Shown: positions 48,732 through 60,580 of the stretch, in pieces
Numbering within the stretch: position 1 is the first letter of the stretch
Layout: every line of letters begins with the position of its first letter
DNA from: Aplidium turbinatum
Lineage: Eukaryota > Chordata > Ascidiacea > Aplousobranchia > Polyclinidae
DNA length: 64,000 nt
Direction: 5' to 3'
NCBI GenBank assembly: GCA_918807975.1
Contig: OU964922.1
Span: forward strand, 20,262,329-20,326,328
Notes under the pieces: model-generated
Databases searched by the model: none
The model's input: the letters and a program-made list of their open reading frames with translations, nothing else
Told to the model about the DNA's origin: nothing
Position numbers and translations under genes: made by a program

Positions 48732-48905
48732 ATGGCTTTGCCCGTGGTAGGATTTCTTTGTGGGGTTTTCTTTGCCTGCCTTGCTCTTTGCTATGAGCTA
48801 AACGCATCAAGACGTGTTCCCCTTACGACCATCAGCACTCTTGATAACGCACCATGGCCGATCTTCATAGCAACTGTCCATACAAATCTTCAATATATCA
48901 GCTAA
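48732..48905 (+). other. Hydrophobic 57-codon ORF, uncertain gene
   Basis: MALPVVGFLCGVFFACLALC opens a short frame with one strong hydrophobic segment, then YELNASRRVPLTTISTLDN, ending at TAA. G+C is somewhat higher than around it. It could be a first exon of a membrane protein, but I find no convincing donor or partner exon. Confidence 0.2.
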
Positions 48906-50095
48906 AGTTATGTAGGCTAATAAAGTTATAGCCTATATATGTTTATTTGTTTTGTAACATTTTTTATTTATTTTTTCCCTTTATATCATAAATTTTTCTG
49001 AAGGTGTTGCGACCGTGCCAAATTTTTTTCAACTCAATAACTTACTTCGATCACAAGCACGTTTTAACGTTCGCGTTTTGTCGCTTCTACCTTTTTCTTG
49101 ACCTTTGCTATGTTGATGTGTATTGTTTTGATATGATGGTCAGAAATAAAAAAACAACTGAATTGAACTGAACTGAACATTGTCGTGTGGTACTGGTGAC
49201 ACAACAAATCGCATGTCAGCAACATAGGCTAATACAGTAAATTTGAAAGCTTCTATTCATCGACTATCGGAATGTTAAAATAGCTTATAGTTGGAACGGT
49301 TTAGTTAAGCTTCATAGCCTGCAATAACAGACGCGACGTAGACTACTAGTTGTTGAGCACGAAAGAGTAAGAGGTTGAGAGCGAGGGAAAGAGTTAGGGG
49401 AAAGGAGGTAAATATGGGTCACCGAAGCAGAAATTGCAATAACTTTCGCATATTAACTTATTTTTTCACGAAACCGGTTTGCTGATGAAAACTTTAGTAT
49501 CAGAGCAGTAGGCAGAAAACCAAGACCAAAAACTTTGCACTTCTGGCACAAACTGTCGTTAAATTTTGACCTGGCGGTGGCCCAGATTACACTGCTGCCG
49601 TGTAATGAGCTACCGACTGTGTAATATGGACCACCGAATCTGTTAGCAGAAAATCAACTGTTCCTTATCTAATGATGATTCAATTAACTATCCATTTTTT
49701 AAATATATAAAAATAACTCAGTAACTACTCTAATAGATTTTAATCAAAACAAGAAACCAAAAACACAACTAAAACAGCAACCAAGAACGCATCACAGAGT
49801 ATAAAAGTTGATACCCAAATAACAAAAAAATTATTGGTCGTTGTAGTAAAAATATAAGTTTGTGAAAATTATATCACTACATGGTCATGTGCCCATTCTT
49901 GGTGCTGGTTTTTATGTTTACATTTTGTTAAACTTTGCTATAAATATAGTCTCACTGCCAATAGTGTAATATGGGCCACTAGTTTATAGCTAGGCTACTA
50001 CACAAAACCAAGTGGCCCGAAATACAATAGCACGACTTTTTGTAATTTCTTATTGTGACCATGAGCCCTTATCAAATACGCTAAACATTGGTGGA
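48906..50095. other. Intergenic, only a LINE tail seen
   Basis: Apart from the LINE-like tail at 49080-49178, no gene or delimited element is supported here. Confidence 0.4.
49080..49178 (+). repeat. 3' end of a LINE-like retrotransposon, copy 2
   Basis: Matches 30551-30653 from TCGCTTCTACCTTTTTCT to ATGGTCAGAAATAAA, ending with AACTGAACTGAAC repeats. Confidence 0.55.
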
Positions 50096-50347
50096 CAGGG
50101 CCGTAGCCAGACCGCAGAGCTAGGGGGGGCCAACTTTTTGTTAGAGGGGGCCGAAAAAAATTAAATGATTTTGGCATTTTAACCTCTTAAATACCGGTAT
50201 CCACAAAAATTGCAATATATCAGATTAGTGTTAAGACCAACACTGGTCTCTTATTTTATCCGCTAGTTAAATCACGGCAACCATATTACAATGACCAACA
50301 TAACACAGCAATTGTTGTATAAATAGCGTTAGGCCACTTGTTATGAG

Positions 50348-51146
50348 CAGTAGCGTAGCCAGGAATTTTGAAAGGGGGGAGGGGGGTTTGACGGCGAGTT
50401 TCACTTATCGCGACACCCAGCGGCGGACTGTCTGGGGGGCCTCCCCCAGAAAATTTTGAAAAATTACTTTGAATTTGGTGCATTCTGAGAGTATTTTCAA
50501 CAAAAATGTGGGTATAAATATTCCTGTAAAATGGTGCTGTCCGGTGGCATAGCAAAAAGATAAGATCATGTTTTCTTCGGCATTTTTCGGAAATAAAGCT
50601 ACAAGTCTCTATCTTTTCTTGTTGCTAATTCCAGGCTAAGATATTTGAATGTTTGGTAATGGCAAAACTCGCTCTTTGCAGTTTCGTTTAAAGTTAGGCA
50701 AACTTTGTTTTAGAGACATAAAGAGACTGAAAGCATCATTCTCAATATTTTTTTTTGTTGTTGTTTATTGTTTATTTATCTTTATCCTGCATTGCGGGAA
50801 AGCGGACTTGAGCGCTATGCATCGGTGTACGCCTTCCGACATACACCTGACCCACGCTGCAGCCGACGGCAATGTCTGTTTCCGGTTGTCTACTCTACTT
50901 ATGACTTAAATTTGGTACTACCCATTACTCGAAATCGATCACTGGGTAGAGGCAATTATCGTAAAGTTACTTGCCCAGAGGAACAACAGCAGGTACGGGT
51001 GGCTGGAGTCGAACATGCAGGCTCTCGACTGCGAGCCCAACGCGCTAACCACTCGGCCACTGCTGCCACCACTCGGCCATCGTGACGTCACACGCGTGCC
51101 AAAGGGGGGTTGCAACCCCCATAACCCCTCCTTGGCTACGCCACTG
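50348..51146. mobile_element. hAT MITE (CAGTGGCGTAGCC family), copy 3, nested
   Basis: Starts CAGTAGCGTAGCCAGG and ends TTGGCTACGCCACTG, flanked by the exact octamer gttatgag (50340-50347 and 51147-51154). About 330 bases of its length are a SINE inserted at 50748-51080. Confidence 0.9.
50748..51067 (-). repeat. tRNA-derived SINE, copy 2
   Basis: Inverted relative to the copy at 41290-41619, with the same A and B boxes and body; the tail is the T-rich tract at 50748-50770. A short repeated piece of the head (ACCACTCGGCCAT) lies at 51068-51080, so the 5' end is partly duplicated. Confidence 0.85.
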
Positions 51147-52248
51147 GTTATGAGCAAAAACTTTAACTGGCTCGAAGAAGCTAGTGCCGAGGATTTTGAT
51201 ATATATGATTACATTCCGCCTATACACCCGTGAGCTAGTCTATTGCAGTCGCGGATGTTTGGATGCAAACCGTCGTCCCCGAAACGGTCTCACAAACAAG
51301 TCTAAATCGATAGATTTCGATACAGAATTTTCAAAGGCCATAAGCACCAAGTTTGCCTGTCTTGGTTGTAACATGCTCCGTCTAAGTGGGAGCGTCAACC
51401 CTTGTTAACACTGAGAATCCACACTCACAAACGGCAGTGCTAGATCCAAATGTAGCAATATCTGCTGCAAGGTTGAACACTTTACAGATTAGAAAACTAG
51501 AAACAAAATTTATTTACACTGATTGAAGAGAAAAAATAAACACAGCTTAAAAGATTACGGGTTTATATTTTGTATGCGTTGTCTTCAAAAACCACTTGTT
51601 TTACCACTGCACATTTTGCGATTTATCACTGCACAAATTTGGTTTATCACTGCACAAATTGGTTATCACTGACCCTTAGAATTAGGTATGGTAGCCTACC
51701 GAGAATAGCGACAGCTGATATCAAATAGCCTAATTTGTACCGGTTTGTAGGCCTGCTGGAAAACCATTCGCTCTTTGTTAGGATATCATTCTTTCCCAAA
51801 ACATGTTTATTTTGCACTGTTTCTGACAATTTTTCTACCAACCTAACACCTGTTGGCCTTGGTTGAATGGAACATGTTGAGGTTGCCAAAGGAGGAGGTA
51901 GGGGGGGGGGGGCGAAATTGTTTAATCATCTTAGCTGTTAACTAAACAAAACAATTGTAGTTAATTGGGCCTAGGTTGGAGCTCTGCAACGGGAAAGATG
52001 GGCAAAATCATTACAATTGTCGCTGTTGCTCGAGAATGTTGGGATTTTGCCAGGGGGGGGCAAATTTTTTTTTCAGGAGAGGCGAGGCCCCCCCTGGCCC
52101 CCGGCTGGCTACGGGCCTGTTGGTGGACCATATTAACAACTGGCCCTGTAGCCTAATATCTTTAGTGTGTTTACCTTTTTTAAGTAGTCTCATGAAAGTT
52201 AAACGAAGACGAAGGTTGCGTACAACCAGTCACAACTAGGCCTAAGAC

Positions 52249-55200
52249 TTACTTTGTGCATTTGTACATGGTGTTGAGTTGCATGACATCATCCGGAGAG
52301 AAGTTTTCACGTTGCTCTTTGACTGGCTTTCCAGTTTTTCTGTTAATCATAGCTTAATGATTAAACATTTGACGTAGGAACACTATGGAAACAAATTCAA
52401 TGTGAGGTCATTGCTTGTCAATTGAATGCAATGTCCTGTTTTATGCAAAAAAATCAAAAACATGCTTATTGCAATTCCGATGTTAGTGGATTGCATAACG
52501 ATGAATAAGGTAAGCTGTTGCACTCTTTCTGAGCTGAATCACTCATTTTTTTGTACATTTTTGCTTTCAAAATGAATCAAGCTTGATTGATGAGTCTTAA
52601 AATCGCAGAGTTTTGAGCAAGCTATTGTGTTAAAACTTATGGCCTAGTATAGGGTTAGAACTTAAATGATAAGTTTGATTGATATTCAAATCTGGGTTAG
52701 ATTAAATGTGAAGTTTTAGAAGCACAATTCTATTACAGTCTACTCCCCGCTTGCCCACTTCGGGACTGGACGATTTTGGCTTATTAAGCGAGGGACGATT
52801 CTTTGTCCCTCCAATACATTCAGTAATTCCACATCAGACCAAATTGGGCTTAATAAACGAGACTATTGTATAGGCTATGGTTCTGGTAACTTATAAAAAG
52901 CTAATTAGCTGCTTAAGACTACAAACGCATCCACTGACTTGTCCAAAATGGTTGGTTTTCTGTTGGTGGAAAAGTGAAATCCTCCATATTGCATGATGGA
53001 TCCGAGATCGTACGGAGATCCAAACGAGTTTACATCTTTCGCCGCCTTCTTTTCGAAATTACTCTTCATCTCTGGTAAACAATACAACAACGCAATTGAT
53101 ATATTGATGATCGATATGAAAAGTAAGATTTAATTATCATAAACGTAAAACTATTGTTTTTTTGTTTTTTTTTTCGGGAGGGAGGGGGTGATGTTGCATG
53201 TGTAGGTCTACAACTGTAACCTACATTATTTGTATGTAAACAATTGCTTTGATGGTTACTTACTCGGGTTGACATTTTCCATTACAATTTTGACATGATC
53301 ATCTCTGTCTGGGCGTGAGTGTTCGTGCCAGAATCCCATTGCGTGCAACATTTCATGCATCACAATTCCTTTGTACTCGCATCCGCGTCCAATGGAAAGC
53401 TAAAGAAAATAATCCTCAACTAATATACAGTGCAGATTGGTTGTCATCAGGCGCGGATTTATGGGGGGGGGAGGGCCAGGGGGCCCGGGCCCCCCCCCCC
53501 CCGAAATTTTGTGAAAAATTGTAGAAGTTGTATGTTTCCGCATCAAATGGTTTGATAAGCTTCTAAACAGCTGACATTAGTCCCTCGGCATCACAATTGA
53601 TGAAAATGGTTCTTTTAATGTCTATTTTATAGCATATCGTACATGTCGTAGTATCATTGTTCATATCTGTTTAGCCTTTTCTTTCTTTTTAATTGATTTT
53701 CAAATTTTCTGCCCCCCCCCCCCCCCCGAAAAAAACTCTTAGATTCGCGCCTGGTTGTCACTGCGGCTAGTTTTTGTTGAATCAACACTTTTTGTAAGTT
53801 ATAAAACCTTGAAAAAGTTACGATTTTGTAGAACTGTTCAAGACGAATATACATCTAACATTTGTCTGAATAAAATGAATTTTTGCGATTTTCATGCCAA
53901 GACTGTTTGTTATCCTGGTTCTGCTTCATTTTGAAATCATCTCGTTTCATTGTAAACTTTAAAAAAGTGAATTCATTAAAACTTCAAACGCAAAGGGTGT
54001 ATTCCAATCAGGCTTAGGGATATTTAAAAGAAAACTCTTTCGAAAATAATTTGAAGCAAAATAAAATTTTATTTTTATTCTTTCGTTTTGCCCAAATAAA
54101 ATTATTCGGAACACTAATTTAGGCCTACTTTAGATAAATTTTTGTACGTCAAAACGTTTAATATTTACTTGAACCAATGTTTTAGTTTTTAACAAAATAA
54201 ATCTTTTTCTTTGTATTCAGAGTATTCTCAGTCTAACGCAGCCGTCTTACCTGCTGCTTTCCGCCGTTCCTGCCAATGTAAGAGTAGCATCCTCTCCCCT
54301 TGAAGATTTCAATGTAATCCTTTTCGTCTGTTCTTGGCTTGAAAACCATGCAGGTCTGCTTGGCATATTCTTCAATGGCAGCGGAGATGGCTGCTACTGC
54401 TTTTGGATTACCAGCTGGCAATAGAGAGAAAGACGTCACATCGTGGCCTAAGCTATTTGTCAGGGGTCAGTAGCCTTGGTGACAAATAAATTAATATAAA
54501 GCGAAAATAACTAATTGTTCACAATGTAATACTTAATCAAAAAATATAAAATAAAAATAGATTCATACATTATTTTGATTGTAGCTCATACGAAGTTTAT
54601 AGACTTAGAAAACTGTCGAAGTCAACTTTACTCTTTAGACGTGTGTATAGAGTCAACCTAGCTAGATATATTGTTAGTGTTATATTTTACTTACAGATAG
54701 TCGCGTCCAAGGTGTATGGAACTAAAAAGTTGCCATCTCCTAAAGGCGAGTTGTTCCATCGCCTGAAAAATTTTGACGCGGCTCTGTTGTCTTTAGCACT
54801 TTGCATTCTGGCAACATCTTGTTCTGGAAAAAATTCCAAACTTTAACGAAGATAAAATAGAAACTACACAATGCTGCAGTTTAATGTTGTGCAGCCAATA
54901 TAAATTATTATCAAGCGTAGTTTACTCTAAATTCTTGATTGTTTCCATCGTGTTTCGTGCCAATAATAATTAATTTATTGGAGACTTCTTACTTGACATC
55001 ATGATGTCGCCTTCGAGCAGCCCTTCTTCTTTGCAAGCACAAGACAAGACGCATCCCTTCTCGTCTGTCTTGTGTCCGAGAAGACAGCTGTTAGTGCAGT
55101 CTTCTACGTTCACCTCATAATCACAGTTGAAATCGCTACCGTACAGATCCCCATCTGAAATATAAACATGTGTAGGTATACGGTGATAACTGGTAAGCCT

Positions 55201-55351
55201 AATCAGTGGCGCCGGCAGGGGGGGGGCAGGCGGGGCAGCTGCCCCCCCAATGTTTTGGGCATCACCTTTTTAATTTTTTTTCTATTATTACATATTAATA
55301 TATATTTTTTTAATATTTGGATCCCAACCTGAAGTCAAGTCAAGTTTGCAA

Positions 55352-55382
<31 letters not shown>

Positions 55383-58300
55383 GGGCTAGAAAGCTCTCTC
55401 TTCTATTTTAACTTTTTCTTTGTGCTGCAGTTATTATTATGATTTTGTGATTCTAGTCGCAGCCCAGCAGATTGGTTCTTGCTTAGGTTGGCTATTTCAC
55501 TTTTAGTTGTGTAATATATCATCTTTTACCTCATGCGGTTGTACTTCTTTAGCTCAGTTTAATTTGTTTGCTGCATAAGCATAAGGGTCATTTGCTTCCA
55601 CAGTGTAACATCACTTTTGTGAAAATAAAAGTTGTGTGAGCGAAATCAAAACTTTCCTATCTGGAAATTAGGTTGTCTGTTTTACATTCTCCCTTTGTCT
55701 GCAGCGTCCGGAAAAAACAAGTCGTCAAACAAGCCGGAAACTGCAAGCCGGAACAAACTGCAAGCCGAAACTGCAAGCCGGAACTGCAAGCCGGAAAAAA
55801 CAAGCCGGAAACTGCAAGCGTCCGGAAAAAAAAGTAACTATCTTAGATTCTGACAGTTTTCAGACTCAAAAGGAGTCTATGCCGCTTTTTGTCATACAGT
55901 GGAGCCCATATTTCTGAAATTGTGTTATATTTAACTTTTAACTCATCGAAAATAGCCTGTGTTGTCGGATTCTTTCCAGTTGATTAATTATTGCGAGATT
56001 ACATTTGTGTATACATTGGCATAGCACAGTTTGACGTTGATTCTAATTTCTATGCTAAATGGGTTCACTTGTTTGTAAACGTATTTCTTTGTGTCAATTT
56101 CTCGAAAATTTGTTGTATTGTGAAATATTCAGCATAAACGTTAACGAACGCCTTTTTATGCAACTGTAACGTTTTTACATTCAGCATCAGGAATAGCCTT
56201 TTTCCTAATCCATCGCTTCAAATAGAAGAACTTCGCATTATTTCTCAAATTCACCAATAATAGCTCAGCTAAGCGAACATTCCTTTGGGTCACGTAGTAA
56301 TGGATAGAATTGTTTAGCAGTTTAGAAATAGATTACTGCATTTGTTAACTGAGCTATTGAAATGAACTCTTGATCGTAATTTAAGAAAGGTCATGTTAGA
56401 TTTTCTGGAGTATTTGTTAATTATGATTCTATTTGAATAAGTCGTGATATAATGCTTAGGCGTATCACCTTGTAAATGAATTCTGGAAAAAGGTTTGTCA
56501 AATGTCAACAAATGAGAATTTTGTTAAATCGTACAATCGTGTTCTTTATTTAGAGCAGTGATTCAGTAAATCTTACTATTTACCAACTAAAATTCTACAA
56601 TGGACTTAAAAGATTATAAATTTGATCCTGCCTTCCCTTTGCCAAAATGCCGTGAAGCATGTAATTATGTTATTAGTAGAGGACGAATTAAAACTGTCAA
56701 GGCCAACTATCCGAAAGTTAAAGGTAGAAAATTTCGCTCACAATGGTTTGATGACTATCTCTGGCTGGAGTGTTCAGAAGCTAAGGATGCCGCATTTTGC
56801 TTTCCTTGTCGAGTGTTCAACAGCTTGGTATGTTATAGTCCTGTCAAGTGTTAATATTATTTAAAGTTTATTAAACTGCAATTATGCTCCACCGGTGTTA
56901 AATGATTATTTGTTCTTAATATTTTTTCTTCCTATCCACGAGGATTTCATGCACAATTGTATAAATTGTAAGACCTGCGTCCCCGTGAGGAAGATTGTAC
57001 ATTTTTTACATCGATTCAACGCCCTACAACGTTGAATCGATGTAAAAAGCAGCAGAATTAGCTGGCTGGGGTTTGTGTTTTAATTGATTATTTTTACTAT
57101 AAGTGAAGCTTGTTTTCACGTCTAATAAACGAAGAAACATGTTGACTTTAACTGTAGCCTATTGTTCCGTCATACTGCATTTTTGGCATCTTAATAAGAA
57201 ATATAAGAATTGTTCGCTAACTTTGTGTTTTAAACTTATCATTTGATATTGTGCATTCTCCTGATGAAATCTTCGTGGAAAGGAAAAAGAAATATTAAGA
57301 ATAAAAAATAATTTGCAGAGCATTTATTGCAATTAAACTATGCCTGGTGGCCGTCACAGTAAATTTGTTCTATTAACTTTTATTGGCCTTAATGCTCGCA
57401 ATGTCATAAGGCTACGGCTACGCAATACGCATATTGTGGCCGCCTCTGTGTTTGATATATCTTGACATCTGTATTTTGTAAGCATGGAAAAACGTTTTCA
57501 CAGCGTTTCAGTGCAGTATTTGATAATTTTTCTATCAACTGACAGACTAGTCCAAAGCATGAGGCATATTTAACTAACAGACTGTTGGATAATCAGAAAG
57601 TGCAGCTACGCAGAATTTCGCTAGCAATGGCAGTTGCAAGTCCCATACGGAATCAAACTGTGATTTATTTTTTTCAACAGATCAGACATGTCAAAAATGT
57701 AGGACTTTTGGTAGTCTATATTACAGTAGACTATAGCAGTAGAAAACAAGAGAAATTAAATAATATATCACTGTCTTGCATGTCTTGCACCAGTGGCGTA
57801 GCCAAGGGAGGGGGATCGGGGGTTTCAACCTTTCAAATTGAATTTACGGATGTTAATATATTGTAAAGCTTTGGTAGAGAGTTTGCTTTATATTGCGTAG
57901 TTTAATATATTGTTTGCAAGAAAAGTTTTAGCCTATGATGTAATTTCACGTCAAACTGTGCAAGGATGCAAGCCATCTGTAACTGCTGAGATCGCTTGTT
58001 CGATATAGATTAACGTCTAAAAAGCTATTTGTTATACAAAACTTGAATATATCAGAAATAAAGTAACTTCATTCTCTCAAAGCTTTTTGTTTGACACTCA
58101 TCAAGATGTATGACGTCTATGACGTTACATTTTCTAAACTTTAGGTTGACTTTAAAGCATAAAAGTTAGTGACTTACCGGAATAAGATCGTTTTTTGGAT
58201 CAACTAAGGAGAAAATTGATAAATAATAAAACTGTAATAATCTCGCAAAAAAAAAAGCAAATCAACCTATGTCTCTAAAACAAAGTTTGCCTAATTTTAA

Positions 58301-60557
58301 ACGAAACTGCATTAAAAGAGCGAGTTTTGCTAATACTAAACATTCAAATATCTCAGCCTGGAATTAGCAACAAGAAAACATAGAGACTTTACTTTATTTT
58401 CGAAAAATGCCGAAGAAAACATGATCTTATCCTTTTGCTATGCCACCGGACAGCACCATTTTACAGGAATATTCATACCCACAATTTTGTTAAAAATGCT
58501 CTCAGAATGCACCAAACTGAAAGTAATTTTTCAAAATTTTCTGGGGAGGCCCCCCAGACCCCCGTCGCTAAGTGTCGCCTTCGCCCGCCGGCCGTCAACA
58601 CCCCCTTTTCAAAATTCCTGACTACGCTACTGTCTTGCACTGTCAAAATTTTGCCCCCCCATTGTTGAAGGTCTGGCGGCGCCACTGAGCCTAATAGCAA
58701 TAGGAACTTAACAACAATTCTATACATGTTGTTTTTAAAACTCAATATTACGGGCTGTTTCAGCGTTGGCGTGTTTGCACAAACGCGATAATAACTTATT
58801 CTTTTAACAAGTTTTTTTATCAATGGCCAACCGCTGTCCAGAACAGAATTTGCAGTCATTTTAAAAGAGTTTTAGATCTTTTCAGAAAAAAGCAAATTAA
58901 AACTAGGCCTGGCTTACATAATATGTTGATAAGAGCTTGTGGAAAGAAAAAAATAATGGTAAAAGTAAAAAAAATAACCGAAAAAACTGGGAAGATTACT
59001 GTTGAAAGTGAATAAAGTAATCAAAATTACTACAGTGGACAACTGAACAACAATCACACTGCACATAAATATTTTTGTTATAGGTTCCTGGAAAAATAAA
59101 GAGAAATATGTGACACTCAGTAGGCTATAAGTCTCTTGATTAAATGCTGTGCTTTGTATAAGATGAGCTTACCTATGCATTCATTCACAGTTATTGGCGA
59201 GGGTGTGTCGGATCCAGTCACTTTCAAATTGTTCATATCTGTCATGGAGCAAGTCCTTGTATCTGGAAGAGATGTAAAAAGATTTTTGAAATGAAGTTAG
59301 GCCTACTTTTTGATCAATTCATGTGCCTCATTCAAGAACAAACGTGTCAGACAGAAAATTACGGTAGGTGTAGCTTGCAAATACGCCTGAGAGGTTGAAT
59401 TTTGCGCATCAAGAGTTTGGAGATTATTGTACAATACTATTTTAATGTGGGCTTAATGCTGCATATGGCATACACTACGTAAGCAGGGGCTCCGAGAAGG
59501 GGGGTAGTCGAGCAACTTTCCTCCCTAGCATAAAATTGTAAAGAAGTCGATTACTGTGATAAACGATCCGCAAAAAGATTTTTATATTTTTTCTGGTCCG
59601 GCGATGTTAAAGGTTGAGAACCACTGGCCTAGGTTATTATGTGTTTGCAATGTTTCTAGACAAAACAGTTAACAACAATGGTGTTTCTGCTGCAGGTAGG
59701 TTATAATCGAGTAAACTTTGAAGATTTTCATACCGAAAGAAGTTTTTACCATATTAATACGTTGTTAAAATCGAATGTAGAAAAGGATTCAATTTCACGC
59801 CAATGAAAGTAGGCTAAGTTCAATTGAGACGAACATGCAACGCATAATAAAAACTGTTTGATTTTTTGTTTTTGCTAAAAACTATTTTGTTGGGGCTCGT
59901 TTTGTATTGTTTTCCGACCAGTTCTGATTTCTCTCGGAAGCCCTGTACGTCGGTACACTACTTGGATATTTGTTAGTTTTGAAAATAAGACAAATTTTTA
60001 CACTTCTGCATAGGATATGTGAGACGAGGCTTTGAGCAGTAAAAGCTATTTTATATTGATAACAATTATCAAATTGTGACATTGTCCACATGAATTACAT
60101 GAAAATAACGCGATTGTTCACTGCTGCTTGCGCTTGTACTACGCAGGAGATAACTTACCAATAAAGTTGCTTTCCTCTCTGTCCAATAACAAGTTGAACA
60201 ACTCCCTTTCAAGTGACCTGCTTGCGTAAAGAGCTCCTGTAATGATAAAGTAATGCATAATGAGAAGCCTAAATGATTTACAATATTATCGATACAATTG
60301 TTCTTCTTATCATACGAAAAGTCTTCTGTCTTGATTTTGGTTTTGTTTAAAATTTATCCTGCAGTACTTTCAGCTTAATCTTTTTAACTTGCCTAACACT
60401 ACGTTATAGCCTATTATAAAAGTTTCCAGGCGGCATCAGAAGTAGAATTTCAAGAAACATGAAAATTTATTTTATTCTCATCTTATTCTCAAGTATTACA
60501 AGACTCACCTTGGACACTTGCCACAGCTACCAACAAAACTACAATGAATTTTTTCAT
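52249..60557 (-). CDS. Secreted astacin-family zinc metalloprotease, 9 exons
   Basis: Exons in gene order: 60509-60557, 60159-60236, 59173-59262, 54993-55154, 54695-54823, 54251-54414, 53264-53399, 52927-53071, 52249-52339. All junctions are GT-AG and in phase, giving 347 residues and a TAA stop. Residues 1-16 (MKKFIVVLLVAVASVQ) are a signal peptide. A Cys-rich part (about 83-114) precedes EGLLEGDIM, whose Asp122 fits the astacin propeptide aspartate switch. The catalytic domain starts near RRWNNSP (about 147) and carries the zinc site HEMLHAMGFWHEH (His239, Glu240, His243, His249) and the Met-turn SIMQYGGF (Met296, Tyr298). It ends soon after the catalytic domain without CUB, EGF or MAM domains. 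All key residues are present, so it should be active outside the cell. Substrate unknown; one of a large family, so no symbol is given. Confidence 0.95.
53448..53753. mobile_element. hAT MITE (CAGGCGCGGAT ends) in an astacin intron
   Basis: Starts CAGGCGCGGATTTATGG and ends ATTCGCGCCTG, flanked by gttgtcat and gttgtcac (7 of 8 match). Long G and C homopolymers sit inside each end. Same family as 1348-2493. Confidence 0.85.
55352..55379 (+). repeat. Poly-G run, 28 bases
   Basis: An uninterrupted G homopolymer just inside the left part of the hAT element. Runs this long are rare and often unstable in replication and sequencing, so its true length is uncertain. Confidence 0.9.
55706..55835 (+). 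repeat. Minisatellite of AACTGCAAGCCGGAA-type units
   Basis: About six imperfect copies of a 13-20-base unit (AACTGCAAGCCGG with A-rich spacers), bounded on both sides by GCGTCCGGAAAAAA. It lies inside the hAT element at 55204-58687. No function inferred. Confidence 0.65.
56600..57866 (+). pseudogene. hAT transposase fragment with TTF-type zinc finger
   Basis: First exon 56600-56827 encodes MDLKDYKFDPAFPLPKC, later GRKFRSQWFDDYLWLECS and DAAFCFPCRVF. This is the TTF-type zinc finger of hAT transposases and ZMYM1-like proteins. A GT donor follows in phase 0. After an AG at 57545-57546 the frame continues from 57547 with TSPKHEAYLTNRLLDNQ, in the position where these proteins have a His-containing helix, then decays into repeat. 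No RNase-H-like catalytic core or dimerisation domain is seen, so it is a truncated remnant. Confidence 0.7.
57004..57047. repeat. Perfect 18-bp hairpin
   Basis: TTTTACATCGATTCAACG and its reverse complement are separated by 8 bases. The right half and the bases after it resemble blocks near 10263 and 34624, so this may be the end of a dispersed repeat. Confidence 0.6.
57791..58632. mobile_element. hAT MITE (CAGTGGCGTAGCC family), copy 4, nested
   Basis: Starts CAGTGGCGTAGCCAAGG and ends TGACTACGCTACTG, flanked by the exact octamer tcttgcac (57783-57790 and 58633-58640). About 430 bases between roughly 57835 and 58266 do not occur in the other copies and replace or interrupt their left part. 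Confidence 0.88.
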
Positions 60558-60568
60558 CTTATTGTTTT

Positions 60569-60580
60569 CTGATAAATTTT
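60569..60580 (-). promoter_or_regulatory. Possible trans-splice acceptor of the astacin gene
   Basis: Minus-strand AAATTTATCAG; the mRNA would start 11 bases before the ATG at 60557. The pyrimidine content is weaker than in the other cases. Confidence 0.3.

Larger units (their letters stand above)
50096..52119. mobile_element. Outer hAT element just downstream of the astacin gene
   Basis: Begins CAGGGCCGTAGCCAG and ends CTGGCTACGGGCCTG, flanked by the exact octamer ttggtgga (50088-50095 and 52120-52127). It holds the MITE 50348-51146, itself split by a SINE. Short ORFs in the right half (about 51160-51410) may be transposase debris but show no motif I can name. Its right border is 130 bases past the astacin stop, so it may supply that gene's 3' end. 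Confidence 0.88.
55204..58687 (+). mobile_element. hAT element with TTF-zinc-finger transposase, in an astacin intron
   Basis: Begins CAGTGGCGCCGGCAGGG and ends CTGGCGGCGCCACTG, flanked by the exact octamer agcctaat (55196-55203 and 58688-58695). It carries part of a transposase gene (56600-57700) on the plus strand, opposite to the host gene, so it derives from an autonomous element that has lost its catalytic part. The MITE at 57791-58632 is inserted near its right end. It fills most of the astacin intron between 54993-55154 and 59173-59262. Confidence 0.87.

Noticed and set aside
59476-59635. Possible small hAT (CAGGGGCTCC start, GAACCACTG end)
   Set aside because: The ends are only weakly inverted and the flanking octamers do not match.
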